A DNA stretch of 64,000 nt, taken from the NCBI RefSeq assembly GCF_002911015.1, contig NZ_KZ626863.1, forward strand, positions 1 to 64,000, given 5' to 3'. Under the pieces are notes generated by a model. The model was not told the origin of the DNA and made no database searches. It saw nothing but the letters and a program-made list of their open reading frames with translations. Each line of letters begins with the position of its first letter. Within the stretch, counting starts at the first letter, position 1. Source of the stretch: Streptomyces populi (GTDB taxonomy: Bacteria > Actinomycetota > Actinomycetes > Streptomycetales > Streptomycetaceae). A program made the position numbers and the translations under genes. Shown here one piece after another: positions 27,291 through 37,437 of the stretch.

Positions 27291-28091
27291 CTAGAGCCGT
27301 GGTGGGGCCATGGTGAAGCGGGCGTCGACCCGGGCGTGGACGTGCTGGCGCTGGGGTTCGAGGTCGAGGGGCGCCGGTTCGTCCTCGGCGGGGCCGGCGT
27401 CGCGGGCGGCCCGGCTGAGCGCGCGGGTGTTCCGGGGGGCTCGGGGGTGGGTGTCCTCGGTGCCGGTGTCGGCGAGTTCGACGAGTGCGGTGAGGGTGGT
27501 GCCGAGGGCTTCGGCGTATTCGCGGGCGCGCCGGACGGCTTCGTGGACGGCTTGCCGGCGTGCCGTGCGATGGGCGGGCGAGTCGGGCCGGAGGGTCCAC
27601 CAGGGGCCGTCGACGCGGGTGAGGTCGAGGTCGGCGAGGGCGGTGGTGAGTTCGCCGAGTGCGGTAAAGTCGCTGAGTTCGGCGGTGATGTGGACGTGGC
27701 CGTGGTGGGTGCGGAGGCGTTCCGTGCGGCCGCGTGGGCTGAGCTCGGGGGTGATGGTGAGGGCGCCGGTTTCGAGGTGTTCGACGGCGTCGCCGTGGGT
27801 TTTGACGAGGTCGAGGGCTCGGGTGTTGCGGCGGGTGAGGTCGGCGAGGGTCTGGCGGCGGTCCTTGCCGCGGGCGGTGACGGTGATGGTGATGCGGGCG
27901 ATCTCGGGGTCGACCTCGAGGTCGGCTTCGCCGCGGACGGTGAGGCGGGGTGTGCCGGGGGTGCCGTAGGGGACGGCGGGTTCGGCGCGTCCGGCGGCGG
28001 GCGTGGTGGCCGGGGTGTGTTCGCCGGCGGGTGCGGTGGCCGGGATGTGCCGGCCGACGGGGTCGGTGTCGGTGTCGGTGTCAGGGGTCAT
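27291..28091 (-). CDS. SIMPL domain (DUF541) protein
   Basis: The 266-residue protein has a Pro/Thr/Ala-rich N-terminal 50 residues and then a SIMPL domain beginning PRLTVRGEADLEVDPEIARITITVTARGKDRRQTLADLTRRN. This pattern of an N-terminal oxidation-like strand followed by helical NTRALDLVKTHG is typical of the family (periplasmic or cell-surface proteins such as YggE). No signal peptide is seen, so the actinobacterial form may be cytoplasmic. The ATG at 28091 is chosen; an in-frame GTG lies three codons upstream. It is transcribed divergently from the nucleotidase gene. The role is unknown. Confidence 0.85.
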   Translation of the reverse strand: MTPDTDTDTDPVGRHIPATAPAGEHTPATTPAAGRAEPAVPYGTPGTPRLTVRGEADLEVDPEIARITITVTARGKDRRQTLADLTRRNTRALDLVKTHGDAVEHLETGALTITPELSPRGRTERLRTHHGHVHITAELSDFTALGELTTALADLDLTRVDGPWWTLRPDSPAHRTARRQAVHEAVRRAREYAEALGTTLTALVELADTGTEDTHPRAPRNTRALSRAARDAGPAEDEPAPLDLEPQRQHVHARVDARFTMAPPRL

Positions 28092-28229
28092 ACGTCCCAC
28101 TCTGTCACCGGGTGGGGGGTCCGTGGCGCCGCCCGGCCACCAGATGGAAACCTCCAGGGTCTTTTGCGGGGGCGGGTGTTGGGTCAGAATCTACGCGCGT
28201 TGTTGGCCTATTCCCGAGGAGTTCGAGCA

Positions 28230-30035
28230 ATGCCGTTGAATCGCCGGAAGTTTCTGAAAGAGTCCGCCGTGACGGGTGCGGGGGTGGCGCTCGCGAGTGC
28301 GGGCGCGGCTCCGGTGGCACAGGCCGCGGAGGGGGCGAAGGGGGGCCGGCCGGTGAAGCGGTACGAGCTGACGGTGATGGGGACGACCGATCTGCACGGT
28401 CATGTCTTCAACTGGGACTACTTCAAGGACGCGGAGTACGCGGACAAGGCGGGCAACGCCCAGGGGCTGGCACGGATCTCGACGCTGGTGAACCAGATCC
28501 GCGCGGAGAAGGGGCGGTGCAACACGCTGCTGCTGGACGCGGGTGACACGATCCAGGGCACGCCGTTGACGTACTACTACGCGAAGGTGGACCCGATCAC
28601 CGCCAAGGGCGGTCCGGTGCACCCGATGGCGCAGGCGATGAACGCGATCGGGTACGACGCGGTGGCGCTCGGGAACCACGAGTTCAACTACGGGATCGAG
28701 ACGCTGCGGAAGTTCGAGTCGCAGTGCCGTTTCCCGCTGCTGGGTGCGAACGCGCTGGACGCGAAGACGCTGAAGCCGGCGTTCCCCCCGTACTTCATGA
28801 AGGAGTTCCGTGTTCACGGGGCTCCGCCGGTGAAGGTGGCGGTGCTGGGGCTGACGAATCCTGGTATCGCGATCTGGGACAAGGCGTACGTGCAGGGGAA
28901 GCTGACGTTCCCGGGCCTTGAGGAGCAGGCGGCGAAGTGGGTGCCGAAGCTGCGGTCGATGGGTGCGGACGTGGTGGTCGTGTCGGCGCATTCGGGTGCG
29001 TCGGGGACGTCGTCGTACGGTGACCAGCTGCCGTACGTGGAGAATTCGGCGGCGTTGGTGGCCCAGCAGGTGCCGGGGATCGACGCGATCCTGGTGGGTC
29101 ACGCGCATCTGGAGATCCCGGAGCTGAAGGTCACGAACACGGCGACGGGCAAGACGGTGGTGCTGTCGGAGCCGCTGGCGTACGCGGAGCGGCTGTCGGT
29201 GTTCGACTTCGGGCTGGTCTTCGAGAAGGGCCGCTGGCACGTCGAGTCGGTGGCGGCTTCGGTGCGCAACGCGAACTCGGTGGCGGACGATCCGAGGATC
29301 ACGCGGCTGCTGAAGGACGAGCACGAGGCCGTGGTGACGTACGTCAACCAGGTGGTCGGGCAGGCGACGGACACGCTGACGACGGTGGAGGCGCGTTACA
29401 AGGACGCTCCGATCATCGATCTGATCACGAAGGTGCAGGAGGACGTGGTGCGGGCGGCGCTGGTGGGGACGCAGTACGCGTCGCTGCCGGTGATCGCGCA
29501 GGCGTCACCGTTCTCGCGGACGTCGGAGATCCCGGCGGGCGATGTGACGATCCGGGATCTGTCGAGCCTGTACGTGTACGACAACACGCTGGTGGCGAAG
29601 GTGCTGACGGGTGCGCAGGTGCGGGCGTACCTGGAGTACTCGGCGAACTATTTCGTGCAGACGCCGGTGGGTGCGGTGGTCGACACGGAGAAGCTGACGA
29701 ACGCGAACGGCCGCCCGGACTACAACTACGACTATGTGTCGGGGCTGCGGTACGACATCGACATCGCGCAGGCGGAGGGTTCGCGGATCAAGAACCTGAC
29801 GTACGGCGGTGCGCCGTTGGACGACGCGCAGCAGTTCGTGTTCGCGGTGAACAACTACCGTGCCAATGGTGGCGGTGCGTTCCCGCACGTCGCTTCGGCG
29901 ACCGAGGTGTGGTCGGAGTCGACGGAGATCCGGACGCGGATCGCGGAGTGGGTCACGGCGAAGGGTGTGCTGGACCCGAAGGAGTTCGCTTCGGTGGACT
30001 GGAAGCTGACGCGTGAGGGTGTGCCCGTGTTCTAG
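28230..30035 (+). CDS. Tat-exported bifunctional metallophosphatase/5'-nucleotidase
   Basis: The 601-residue protein has a twin-arginine signal (LNRRKFLKESAVTGAGVALASAGAAPVAQA), so it is exported folded. The calcineurin-like metallophosphatase domain shows metal-binding blocks TTDLHGHVFNWDYF, LLLDAGDTIQGTPLTYY, VALGNHEFNYG and VVVSAHSG, then AILVGHAHLEIP. The C-terminal 5'-nucleotidase domain (about residues 370-560) includes SPFSRTSEIPAGDVTIRDLSSLYVYDNTL, which binds the base. It probably hydrolyses nucleotides or 2',3'-cyclic nucleotides outside the cell for phosphate or nucleoside salvage. AGGAG (28217-28221) sets the ATG at 28230. The frame extends far upstream without conserved sequence. 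Confidence 0.95.
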   Translation: MPLNRRKFLKESAVTGAGVALASAGAAPVAQAAEGAKGGRPVKRYELTVMGTTDLHGHVFNWDYFKDAEYADKAGNAQGLARISTLVNQIRAEKGRCNTLLLDAGDTIQGTPLTYYYAKVDPITAKGGPVHPMAQAMNAIGYDAVALGNHEFNYGIETLRKFESQCRFPLLGANALDAKTLKPAFPPYFMKEFRVHGAPPVKVAVLGLTNPGIAIWDKAYVQGKLTFPGLEEQAAKWVPKLRSMGADVVVVSAHSGASGTSSYGDQLPYVENSAALVAQQVPGIDAILVGHAHLEIPELKVTNTATGKTVVLSEPLAYAERLSVFDFGLVFEKGRWHVESVAASVRNANSVADDPRITRLLKDEHEAVVTYVNQVVGQATDTLTTVEARYKDAPIIDLITKVQEDVVRAALVGTQYASLPVIAQASPFSRTSEIPAGDVTIRDLSSLYVYDNTLVAKVLTGAQVRAYLEYSANYFVQTPVGAVVDTEKLTNANGRPDYNYDYVSGLRYDIDIAQAEGSRIKNLTYGGAPLDDAQQFVFAVNNYRANGGGAFPHVASATEVWSESTEIRTRIAEWVTAKGVLDPKEFASVDWKLTREGVPVF

Positions 30036-30056
30036 GGCGTGGGTGGTTCGGGTGGG

Positions 30057-30087
30057 CGGCGTCGGCGCGGTTCTCGCGTCGGCGCCG
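30057..30087. terminator. Hairpin between the nucleotidase and monooxygenase genes
   Basis: CGGCGTCGGCGCG (30057-30069) pairs with CGCGTCGGCGCCG (30075-30087) with one wobble and one mismatch and a 5-nt loop. TTACGTTTT follows on the plus strand, as expected for an intrinsic terminator of the nucleotidase gene. Confidence 0.75.
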
Positions 30088-30183
30088 TTACGTTTTCGGC
30101 GGGTGTGGGGCGATCGGACGGTTACGGCCGGTGGGTGAACCGATCGGTGGGGCTGATCCGATGAGGAGATGCGGGGGTGGTTC

Positions 30184-31635
30184 TCATCGTCCGTCGACGA
30201 GCGGGATGAGCGGGACGAGGGGGGTGAGGGTCCGGGGTTCTCGGCGGGCGGCGGGGACGCGGGGGGTGTGGTCGAGGCCGAAGGTGGTGAAGGCGGTGCG
30301 GCCGGGGAGGGGGTAGGGGTCCTTTCCGGTGAGGGAGTTGAGGATGGTGGCGCTGCGCCAGGCGGCGAGGCCGAGGTCGGGGGTGCCGACGCCGTGGGTG
30401 TGGAGTTCGGCGTTCTGGACGTAGACGCGGCCGGTGACGGTGGGGTCGAGGACGAGGCGGAACTGGTCGTCGATGTCGGGGCGTTCGGCGTTGTCGCGGC
30501 GGAGGTAGGGGTCGAGTCCGGCGAGGAGGGGGGCGATGGGGCGTTCGCGGTAGCCGGTGGCGAGGACGACGGCGTTGGTGGTGAGGCGGGAGCGGGTGCC
30601 TTGCTGGACGTGTTCGAGGTGGAGTTCGATCTTGGTTGTGGCGATGCGTCCGGCGGTGCGGACGGTGACGGCGGGGGTGAGGACGGCGTCGGGCCAGCCG
30701 CCGTGGAGGGTGCGGCGGTAGAGCTCGTCGTGGATGGCGGCGATGGTGTCGGCGTCGATGCCTTTGTGGAGTTGCCATTGGGCGGCGAGGAGGCGGTCGC
30801 GGACGGGTTCGGTGAGGGCGTGGAAGTAGCGGGTGTAGTCGGGGGTGAAGTGCTCGAGGCCGAGTTTGGAGTACTCCATGGGCGCGAAGGCCTCGGTGCG
30901 GGCGAGCCAGTGGATCTTTTCTTTTCCGGTGGGGCGGTTGCGGAGGAGGTCGAGGAAGACCTCGGCTCCTGACTGGCCGGCGCCGATGACGGTGATGTGG
31001 TCGGCGGTGAGGAACCGGTCGCGGTGTTTGAGGTAGTCGGCGGCGTGGATGACGGGGGCGTCGGGGGCGTCGACGAGGGGTTTGAGGGGTTCGGGGATGT
31101 GGGGGGCGGTGCCGACGCCGAGGACGATGTTGCGGGTGTGGGTGCGGCCGAGGGCCTGGGCCCGGCCGTCGGTGTCGAGCTGGGTGAAGTCGACTTCGAA
31201 GAGTTCGTGTTCGGGATTCCAGCGGACGGTGTCGACCTGGTGGGCGAAGCGGAGTCCGGGGAGGTTGTCGGCGACCCAGCGGCAGTAGGCGTCGTACTCG
31301 GCGCGTTGGATGTGGAAGCGCTCGGCGAAGTAGAAGGGGAAGAGGCGGTCGCGGGCCTTGAGGTAGTTGAGGAAGGACCAGGGGCTGGTGGGGTGGGCGA
31401 GGGTGACGAGGTCGGCGAGGAAGGGGACCTGGAGGGTGGCGCCGTCGATGAGGAGCCCGGGGTGCCAGTCGAAGCCGGGGCGTTGTTCGTAGAAGACGGT
31501 GTCGAGTTCGGTGAGGGGGTGGGCGAGGGCGGCGAGGGAGAGGTTGAAGGGGCCGATGCCGATGCCGACGAGGTCGCGGGGTGTTTCGGCGGTGGGGTAC
31601 TGGGGGTGGGGGTGCGGGTGGGGTGTCGGTCTCAT
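30184..31635 (-). CDS. SidA/IucD/PvdA-type lysine/ornithine/diamine N-monooxygenase
   Basis: The 483-residue flavoenzyme belongs to the N-hydroxylating monooxygenases of hydroxamate siderophore pathways. The FAD site is DLVGIGIGPFNLSLAAL after a His-Pro repeat at the N-terminus. FDWHPGLLIDGATLQVPFLADLVTLAHPTSPWSFLNYL is the family's substrate/FAD block, ITVIGAGQSGAEVFLDLL the NADPH site, and VLATGYRERPIAPLL the ATGY motif. The partner upstream is a PLP decarboxylase overlapping by 4 nt (ATGA), the DesA-DesB arrangement of desferrioxamine loci, so the substrate may be the diamine made by that enzyme. No acyltransferase or NIS synthetase gene follows, and no iron box was found upstream of the pair. 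Confidence 0.9.
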   Translation of the reverse strand: MRPTPHPHPHPQYPTAETPRDLVGIGIGPFNLSLAALAHPLTELDTVFYEQRPGFDWHPGLLIDGATLQVPFLADLVTLAHPTSPWSFLNYLKARDRLFPFYFAERFHIQRAEYDAYCRWVADNLPGLRFAHQVDTVRWNPEHELFEVDFTQLDTDGRAQALGRTHTRNIVLGVGTAPHIPEPLKPLVDAPDAPVIHAADYLKHRDRFLTADHITVIGAGQSGAEVFLDLLRNRPTGKEKIHWLARTEAFAPMEYSKLGLEHFTPDYTRYFHALTEPVRDRLLAAQWQLHKGIDADTIAAIHDELYRRTLHGGWPDAVLTPAVTVRTAGRIATTKIELHLEHVQQGTRSRLTTNAVVLATGYRERPIAPLLAGLDPYLRRDNAERPDIDDQFRLVLDPTVTGRVYVQNAELHTHGVGTPDLGLAAWRSATILNSLTGKDPYPLPGRTAFTTFGLDHTPRVPAARREPRTLTPLVPLIPLVDGR

Positions 31636-33047
31636 CGGGGGGTGTGTCCTTCCACCAGTTTCAGGAGCGTGGCCAGGTCGCCGGGCCGGGTGTGGGGGTT
31701 GAGAAGGGTGGCCTTGAGCCAGCGGCGGCCGTCGAGGGTGGCGCGGCCGAGGACGGCGCGGCCTTGGTCGAGGAGGGTGCGGCGTACGGCGGCGACCGTG
31801 TCGTCGGTGGCGCCGCGGGGCCGGAAGAGGACGGTGCTGATGGCGGGGTGGTCGTAGAGCTCGAGGCCGGGGTGTGCGGCGATGAGGTCGGCGAGTTCGT
31901 GGGCGTGGGCGCAGACCTGGTCGACGAGGTGGCCGATGCCGTGGCGTCCGAGGGTTTTGAGGGTGACGGCGATCTTGAGGATGTCGGGGCGGCGGGTGGT
32001 GCGCAGGGAGCGGCCGAGGAGGTCGGGGTGGCCCGCTTCGGTGTCGTCGTCGGCGTTGAGGTAGTCGGCCCGGTGGGCGAGGGGGGTGAGGTCGGCGGGG
32101 TCGCGTACGGCGAGGAGTCCGGCGGCGACGGGCTGCCAGCCGAGTTTGTGCAGGTCGAGGGTGACGGTGTCGGCGTGGGCGAGTCCGTCGAGTCTGGTGC
32201 GGTGCCGGTCGCTGAAGAGGAGGCCTCCGCCGTAGGCGGCGTCGATGTGGAGGCGGGCGCCGTGGGTGGCGCAGAGGTCGGCGATGTCGGGCAGGGGGTC
32301 GATGAGTCCGGCGTCGGTGGTTCCGGCGGTGGCGGCGACGAGGAGGGGGCCGCGCAGGTCGGTGAGGGCGCTGTCGAGGGCGGCGGGGTCGAGGATGCCG
32401 GCGGGGGCGGGGACGACGACGGGTTCGGGGAGGCCGAGGAGCCAGGCGGCGCGGTGCAGGGAGTGGTGGGCGCCCGCTCCGCAGACGAGTTGGACGCCGT
32501 GGTGTTTTTCGCGGGCGAGGAGGAGGGCGAGTTGGTTGGACTCGGTGCCGCCGGTGGTGACGAGGGCGTCGGCCCGGATGTCCTGCGTGCCCCGCGCACC
32601 TGAGGCGCCCGGGGTGTCCGGGGTGTCCGGGGTGCCGTAGACGAGGTGGGCGAGGGCCTGGGCGACGAGTGCTTCGAGTTCGGAGGCCGCGGGGGCCTGG
32701 TCCCAGGAGTCGAGGGAGGGGTTGAGGGCGGATGCGGCGAGGTCGGCGGCGGTGGCGACGGCCAGGGGCGGGCAGTGCAGGTGGGCCGCGCACAGGGGGT
32801 CGGCGGGGTCGGCGGCGCCTTCCGCGAGGGCGCGTACGAGGGTGTGGAGGGCGTCGGGGCTGCCGTGGTGGGGCAGGGGGTCACCCAGGGCTGTGCGCAG
32901 GCGCTGGGCGACCTGTCCGGGTCCTCCGGCGGGGAGGGGTCCTCCGCGGGCGGCGGTGCCCTCGGCGAGGGCGTCCAGGACGGTGTCGAGCAACGGCCGC
33001 AGTGCGTCGGGGCCTTCCGGGCCTGAGGCGAGGGGCGGCGTGCTCAT
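31632..33047 (-). CDS. PLP-dependent group II amino-acid decarboxylase (DesA/Ddc-like)
   Basis: The 471-residue enzyme is a fold-type I decarboxylase. The N-terminal block reads HLHCPPLAVATAADLAASALNPSLDSWDQAP. ALVTTGGTESNQLALLLAREKHHG positions the cofactor, RLHIDAAYGGGLLFS carries the PLP-binding aspartate, and LDLHKLGWQP the Schiff-base lysine. Relatives decarboxylate lysine, ornithine or 2,4-diaminobutyrate to diamines, and the substrate here is not certain. ATG at 33047 with GGAGG at a good distance. The stop overlaps the monooxygenase start, so the pair forms a two-gene unit. The linker PDTPDTPGASGARG is an insertion of low-complexity sequence. Confidence 0.88.
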   Translation of the reverse strand: MSTPPLASGPEGPDALRPLLDTVLDALAEGTAARGGPLPAGGPGQVAQRLRTALGDPLPHHGSPDALHTLVRALAEGAADPADPLCAAHLHCPPLAVATAADLAASALNPSLDSWDQAPAASELEALVAQALAHLVYGTPDTPDTPGASGARGTQDIRADALVTTGGTESNQLALLLAREKHHGVQLVCGAGAHHSLHRAAWLLGLPEPVVVPAPAGILDPAALDSALTDLRGPLLVAATAGTTDAGLIDPLPDIADLCATHGARLHIDAAYGGGLLFSDRHRTRLDGLAHADTVTLDLHKLGWQPVAAGLLAVRDPADLTPLAHRADYLNADDDTEAGHPDLLGRSLRTTRRPDILKIAVTLKTLGRHGIGHLVDQVCAHAHELADLIAAHPGLELYDHPAISTVLFRPRGATDDTVAAVRRTLLDQGRAVLGRATLDGRRWLKATLLNPHTRPGDLATLLKLVEGHTPR

Positions 33048-33186
33048 GGGTGTCCTCCGGTGGACGTGCGGCGGGGTCCTTCCCGGCGTGTACGTGTTTT
33101 GGGCAGGTGCGCCCGCCAAGGACAACGATTCGGCCCCGGCGGGGGTACTGCCGTACGGAGGATTTGTGTGGGCGGGGCCGGACGCG

Positions 33187-33227
33187 CCGGACGCCGGACG
33201 GCTGCGGGGCAGCCGTCCGGCGTCCGG
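33187..33227 (-). terminator. 18-bp perfect hairpin downstream of pepN
   Basis: CCGGACGCCGGACGGCTG (33187-33204) is exactly complementary to 33210-33227 with a 5-nt loop. It lies 88 bp after the pepN stop and separates pepN from the decarboxylase promoter region. Confidence 0.85.
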
Positions 33228-33262
33228 GTTCGTCTCCGGTGTCCGGACTCGGGTGCGGGGTC

Positions 33263-33308
33263 CCGGTGTCCGGGGCCGGTGTCCGGGGCCGGTGTCCGGG
33301 TGTCCGGG
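33263..33308. repeat. 13-bp GC-rich tandem repeat beyond the pepN stop
   Basis: Three tandem copies of CCGGTGTCCGGGG begin at 33263, 33276 and 33289, the third one base short of perfect, followed by TGTCCGGG. The array lies between the pepN stop and the 18-bp terminator hairpin. Confidence 0.75.
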
Positions 33309-33314
33309 TGGTGT

Positions 33315-35804
33315 CTAGGCCTGCCTCACCCGCAGCGCGCGTGCGAGGTCGTCGAGCTGGTCGGCGAGTTTGCGGCGCAGGGCCGGGATGGGTCCGGCGT
33401 CGCGCAGGCAGGTCTCGCCGAGGGCGAGGGTCTCGGGGGTGACGGCGCTGGCGGGGAAGGCGTAGCGGCCGGCGGCCTCGGCGATGGCGGGGCCGCGCCG
33501 TTCGGCGACGGCCACGGCGTCGGGCCAGTAGCGCTCGACGTACTCGTGGAGGAGGTCGGCCTGTTCGGGCTGCCAGAAGCCCTGGGCGGTGGCGGTGAAC
33601 AGGTAGTTGGAGAGGCCGTCGCCGGCGAACATCGCGTCCCAGGCGGCGCGTTTGGCCTCGGGGTCGGGCAGCGCGGCGCGGCAGCGGGCGGCGCCTTCCT
33701 GGCCGGTGGCGCTGGGGTCCTGGACGAGTTCGGCGTCGATGACGGCGTCGTCGACGGCGCCGAGGACGCTGAGCCGGCCGAGGATGCGCCAGCGCAGTTC
33801 GGGGTCGAGTTCGGGGCCGCCGGGGACGGTGCCCTCGGAGAACCAGGCGCTGATGGTGTCGGGGTGGACGGCGACGCCGATGAGGTGGCGCACTGCGGTC
33901 AGGCGCAGGCCGGGGTGGGAGCCGTCCTCGGTGCGGCGGATGAGGTCGCGGCACAGGTCGGTGAGGGTGGTGAGGGCGGCCGGCCGCTGCTCGGGGCTCA
34001 GGTACCGGTCGGCGACGTGGGCGGTGGCGAAGGTCAGGACGCCCTGGACGACGGCGAGGTCGGTCTCGCGCGGCAGGTGGGTGCGGGCGGTCTCGATGTA
34101 GGCCGTGGCGGGCAGTTCGCCGTCGCGCACGGCGTCGCGCAGGGCGTTCCAGACGACGGCCCGGGTGAGGGGGTCGGGGAGGCCCCCGAGGGCGGCCCGT
34201 ACGGTCTGGAAGGACTTGGTGTCGAAGCGGACCTTGGCGTAGGTGAGGTCGCCGTCGTTGAGGAGGAGCAGGTCGGGTCGGCGGCCGGTCCTGTGGGTGG
34301 ACTCGCCCTGGGGGACGTCGAGTTCGAAGCGCTCGCGCAGGGTGAGCCGGTCGCCCTCGCCGGGGACGGTGTCGTAGGCGCCGACGGCGATGCGGTGGGG
34401 CCGGCTGCCCTGGTGGCCGACGGTGAGGTGCCACTGGCCGCCGGCTTCGGTGATCTCGGGGGTGAGGGTGTCGACGCCGGTGGTGCGCAGCCAGGCGTCG
34501 GCCCAGGCGTGGACGTCGCGTTCGGTGGCGGAGGCGAGGTTGTCGATGAAGTCGGCGAGGGTGGCGTTGGCGAACTTGTGGCGGGCGAAGTGGGTGTTGA
34601 TGCCGGCCAGGAAGTCCTTCTCGCCGAGCCAGGCGACGAGCTGGCGCAGGGCGGAGGCGCCCTTGGCGTAGGAGATGCCGTCGAAGTTGAGCATGGCGGA
34701 CGCGGTGTCGGGGACGGCGTCCGGGTCGGGGGCGACGGGGTGGGTGGAGGGGCGCTGGTCGGCGTCGTAGCCCCAGGACTTGCGGGCGACGCCGAAGTCG
34801 ACCCAGGTGTCGGTGAAGCGGGTGGCTTCGGTGAGGGTCTGGTAGCCCATGTACTCGGCGAAGGACTCGTTGAGCCAGATGTCGTCCCACCAGCGCAGGG
34901 TGACGAGGTCGCCGAACCACATGTGGGCCATCTCGTGGGCGATGACCATGGCGCGGGTCTGTCGCTCGGTGTCGGTGACGGCGGAGCGGTAGACGAATTC
35001 GTCGCGGAAGGTGACGAGTCCGGGGTTCTCCATGGCGCCGGCGTTGAACTCGGGTACGAACGCCTGGTCGTAGGAGTCGAAGGGGTAGGGCTCGTCGAAC
35101 TTCTCGTGGTAGCGGTCGAAGCAGGCGCGGGTGACCTCGAGGATCTCGTCGGCGTCGGCGTCGAGGTAGGGGGCGAGGGAGCGGCGGCAGTGCAGGCCGA
35201 AGGGCAGGCCGGCGTGTTCGGTGCGCACCGAGTGCCAGGGGCCCGCGGCGACGGCGACGAGGTAGGTGGAGATCAGGGGGGTGGGGGCGGCCTTCCAGCG
35301 GCCGTCCCCGAGGTGTTCGGTGACGCCGTTGGCGAGGACGGTCCAGCCTTCGGGGGCGGTGACGGTCAGTTCGAAGACGGACTTGAGGTCGGGCTGGTCG
35401 AAGGCGGCGAAGACGCGCTGGACGTCTTCCATGAACAGCTGGGTGTAGAGGTAGGTCTCACCGTCGGTGGGGTCGGTGAAGCGGTGCATGCCCTCCCCGG
35501 TGCGGGAGTAGCGCATGGAGGCGTCGACGCGCAGTTCGTGCTCGCCGGCGGTGAGTCCCTTGAGGGGCAGCCGGTTCTCGTCCAGGGTCTCCGGGTCGAG
35601 GGGCCGGCCGTCGAGGGTGACGGAGCGCAGTTCGGCGGGCTTCAGCTCGACGAAGGTGTCCGCGTCGGCACGGGCGGTGAACCGGATGACGGTGAGGGAG
35701 TCGAAGGTCTCGTCCCCTCCGGTCAGGTCGAGTTCGATCCCGTAGTGGTGGACGTCGAGGAGCTTGGCACGGGTCTGCGCTTCGTCGCGCGTCAGTACGG
35801 ACAT
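33315..35804 (-). CDS. pepN: Aminopeptidase N (M1 family)
   Basis: The 829-residue cytosolic zinc aminopeptidase removes N-terminal residues from peptides. The exopeptidase motif GAMEN appears in FNAGAMENPGLVTFRDEFVYR, the zinc site in VIAHEMAHMWFGDLVTLRWWDDIWLNESFAEYMGYQ (HExxH plus the downstream glutamate), and the N-terminal domain begins LTRDEAQTRAKLLDVHHYGIELDL. The C-terminal ERAP1-like helical domain covers about residues 500-820. The ATG at 35804 fits the family start. Chorismate mutase lies 135 bp upstream in the same direction. Confidence 0.96.
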   Translation of the reverse strand: MSVLTRDEAQTRAKLLDVHHYGIELDLTGGDETFDSLTVIRFTARADADTFVELKPAELRSVTLDGRPLDPETLDENRLPLKGLTAGEHELRVDASMRYSRTGEGMHRFTDPTDGETYLYTQLFMEDVQRVFAAFDQPDLKSVFELTVTAPEGWTVLANGVTEHLGDGRWKAAPTPLISTYLVAVAAGPWHSVRTEHAGLPFGLHCRRSLAPYLDADADEILEVTRACFDRYHEKFDEPYPFDSYDQAFVPEFNAGAMENPGLVTFRDEFVYRSAVTDTERQTRAMVIAHEMAHMWFGDLVTLRWWDDIWLNESFAEYMGYQTLTEATRFTDTWVDFGVARKSWGYDADQRPSTHPVAPDPDAVPDTASAMLNFDGISYAKGASALRQLVAWLGEKDFLAGINTHFARHKFANATLADFIDNLASATERDVHAWADAWLRTTGVDTLTPEITEAGGQWHLTVGHQGSRPHRIAVGAYDTVPGEGDRLTLRERFELDVPQGESTHRTGRRPDLLLLNDGDLTYAKVRFDTKSFQTVRAALGGLPDPLTRAVVWNALRDAVRDGELPATAYIETARTHLPRETDLAVVQGVLTFATAHVADRYLSPEQRPAALTTLTDLCRDLIRRTEDGSHPGLRLTAVRHLIGVAVHPDTISAWFSEGTVPGGPELDPELRWRILGRLSVLGAVDDAVIDAELVQDPSATGQEGAARCRAALPDPEAKRAAWDAMFAGDGLSNYLFTATAQGFWQPEQADLLHEYVERYWPDAVAVAERRGPAIAEAAGRYAFPASAVTPETLALGETCLRDAGPIPALRRKLADQLDDLARALRVRQA

Positions 35805-35939
35805 GAGGCCATGCTGCCCGATGGTGAGGTCAGGACACAGGGGTGGTCCGGTATGTACGCTTTGGGGCCGTCCGGTCACGGGCTGTGGCCGAAGGGGGTG
35901 TTCGGGGGGATGCGCCGGGGTGTGCGTGTCCCGCCGCGG

Positions 35940-36284
35940 TCACTCGGACGGGTCGGCCGCGGCGGCGCCCGCGTCGTCCGCGATGCGCTCGTGGTGGCGG
36001 ATGACCTCGGCGATGATGAAGTTCAGCAGCTTCTCGGCGAAGGCCGGGTCGAGCTTGGCGCTCTCGGCGAGGCTGCGCAGCCGGGCGATCTGGTGGGCCT
36101 CGCGGGAGGGGTCGGCGGGCGGCAGGTGGTGGGCGGCCTTGAGGTGGCCGACCTGCTGGGTGCATTTGAAGCGTTCGGCGAGCATGTGGACGACGGCGGC
36201 GTCGATGTTGTCGATGCTGTCGCGCAGCCGGGCGAGTTCCGCGCTGACGTCGAGGCCGGCTTCCTGGGGCTTGCTGGTGGTCAT
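35940..36284 (-). CDS. Chorismate mutase (AroQ type)
   Basis: The 114-residue protein is an all-helical monofunctional chorismate mutase. Helix 1 ELARLRDSIDNIDAAVVHMLAERFKCTQQVGHLKAAHHLPPADPSRE carries the catalytic arginine and lysine pattern of the family, and FAEKLLNFIIAEVIRHHERIA forms the last helix. It converts chorismate to prephenate for phenylalanine and tyrosine. The ATG at 36284 is used; an in-frame TTG sits three codons upstream. No signal peptide is present, so it is the cytosolic form. Confidence 0.93.
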   Translation of the reverse strand: MTTSKPQEAGLDVSAELARLRDSIDNIDAAVVHMLAERFKCTQQVGHLKAAHHLPPADPSREAHQIARLRSLAESAKLDPAFAEKLLNFIIAEVIRHHERIADDAGAAAADPSE

Positions 36285-36341
36285 GGCAGCCAACCCTACG
36301 TGGCTCGCGGAGGGGACGATCTCGACGGGACGGCGCCCGGT

Positions 36342-36369
36342 GGCGCCCGCGACCGGGGTCGCGGGCGCC
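36342..36369 (-). terminator. Perfect hairpin downstream of the trypsin gene
   Basis: GGCGCCCGCGACC (36342-36354) and its exact complement (36357-36369) form a 13-bp stem with a 2-nt loop, 67 bp past the protease stop. Confidence 0.8.
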
Positions 36370-36435
36370 GTGTGCGCGGGTCGTGCGGGTCTCGCGTGCC
36401 GTTCGTGCGGGTGCCCCGGCCCGCCGGGGCGGGGG

Positions 36436-37395
<960 letters not shown>

Positions 37396-37437
37396 TTACA
37401 GTGGAGAGGAGTTCCGGCGTCTTCTGGGGGTGCGGAC

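Noticed and set aside
30184..32793. An 869-codon frame suggesting a fusion of the monooxygenase with an upstream domain
   Set aside because: The upstream 386 codons are Arg/Pro-rich shadow of the decarboxylase gene. The monooxygenase starts at 31635 in an ATGA overlap.
33048..33186. Iron box upstream of the decarboxylase/monooxygenase pair
   Set aside because: No sequence close to TTAGGTTAGGCTAACCTAA was found. The nearest symmetric stretch, at about 33100-33120, lacks the TTAGG arms.
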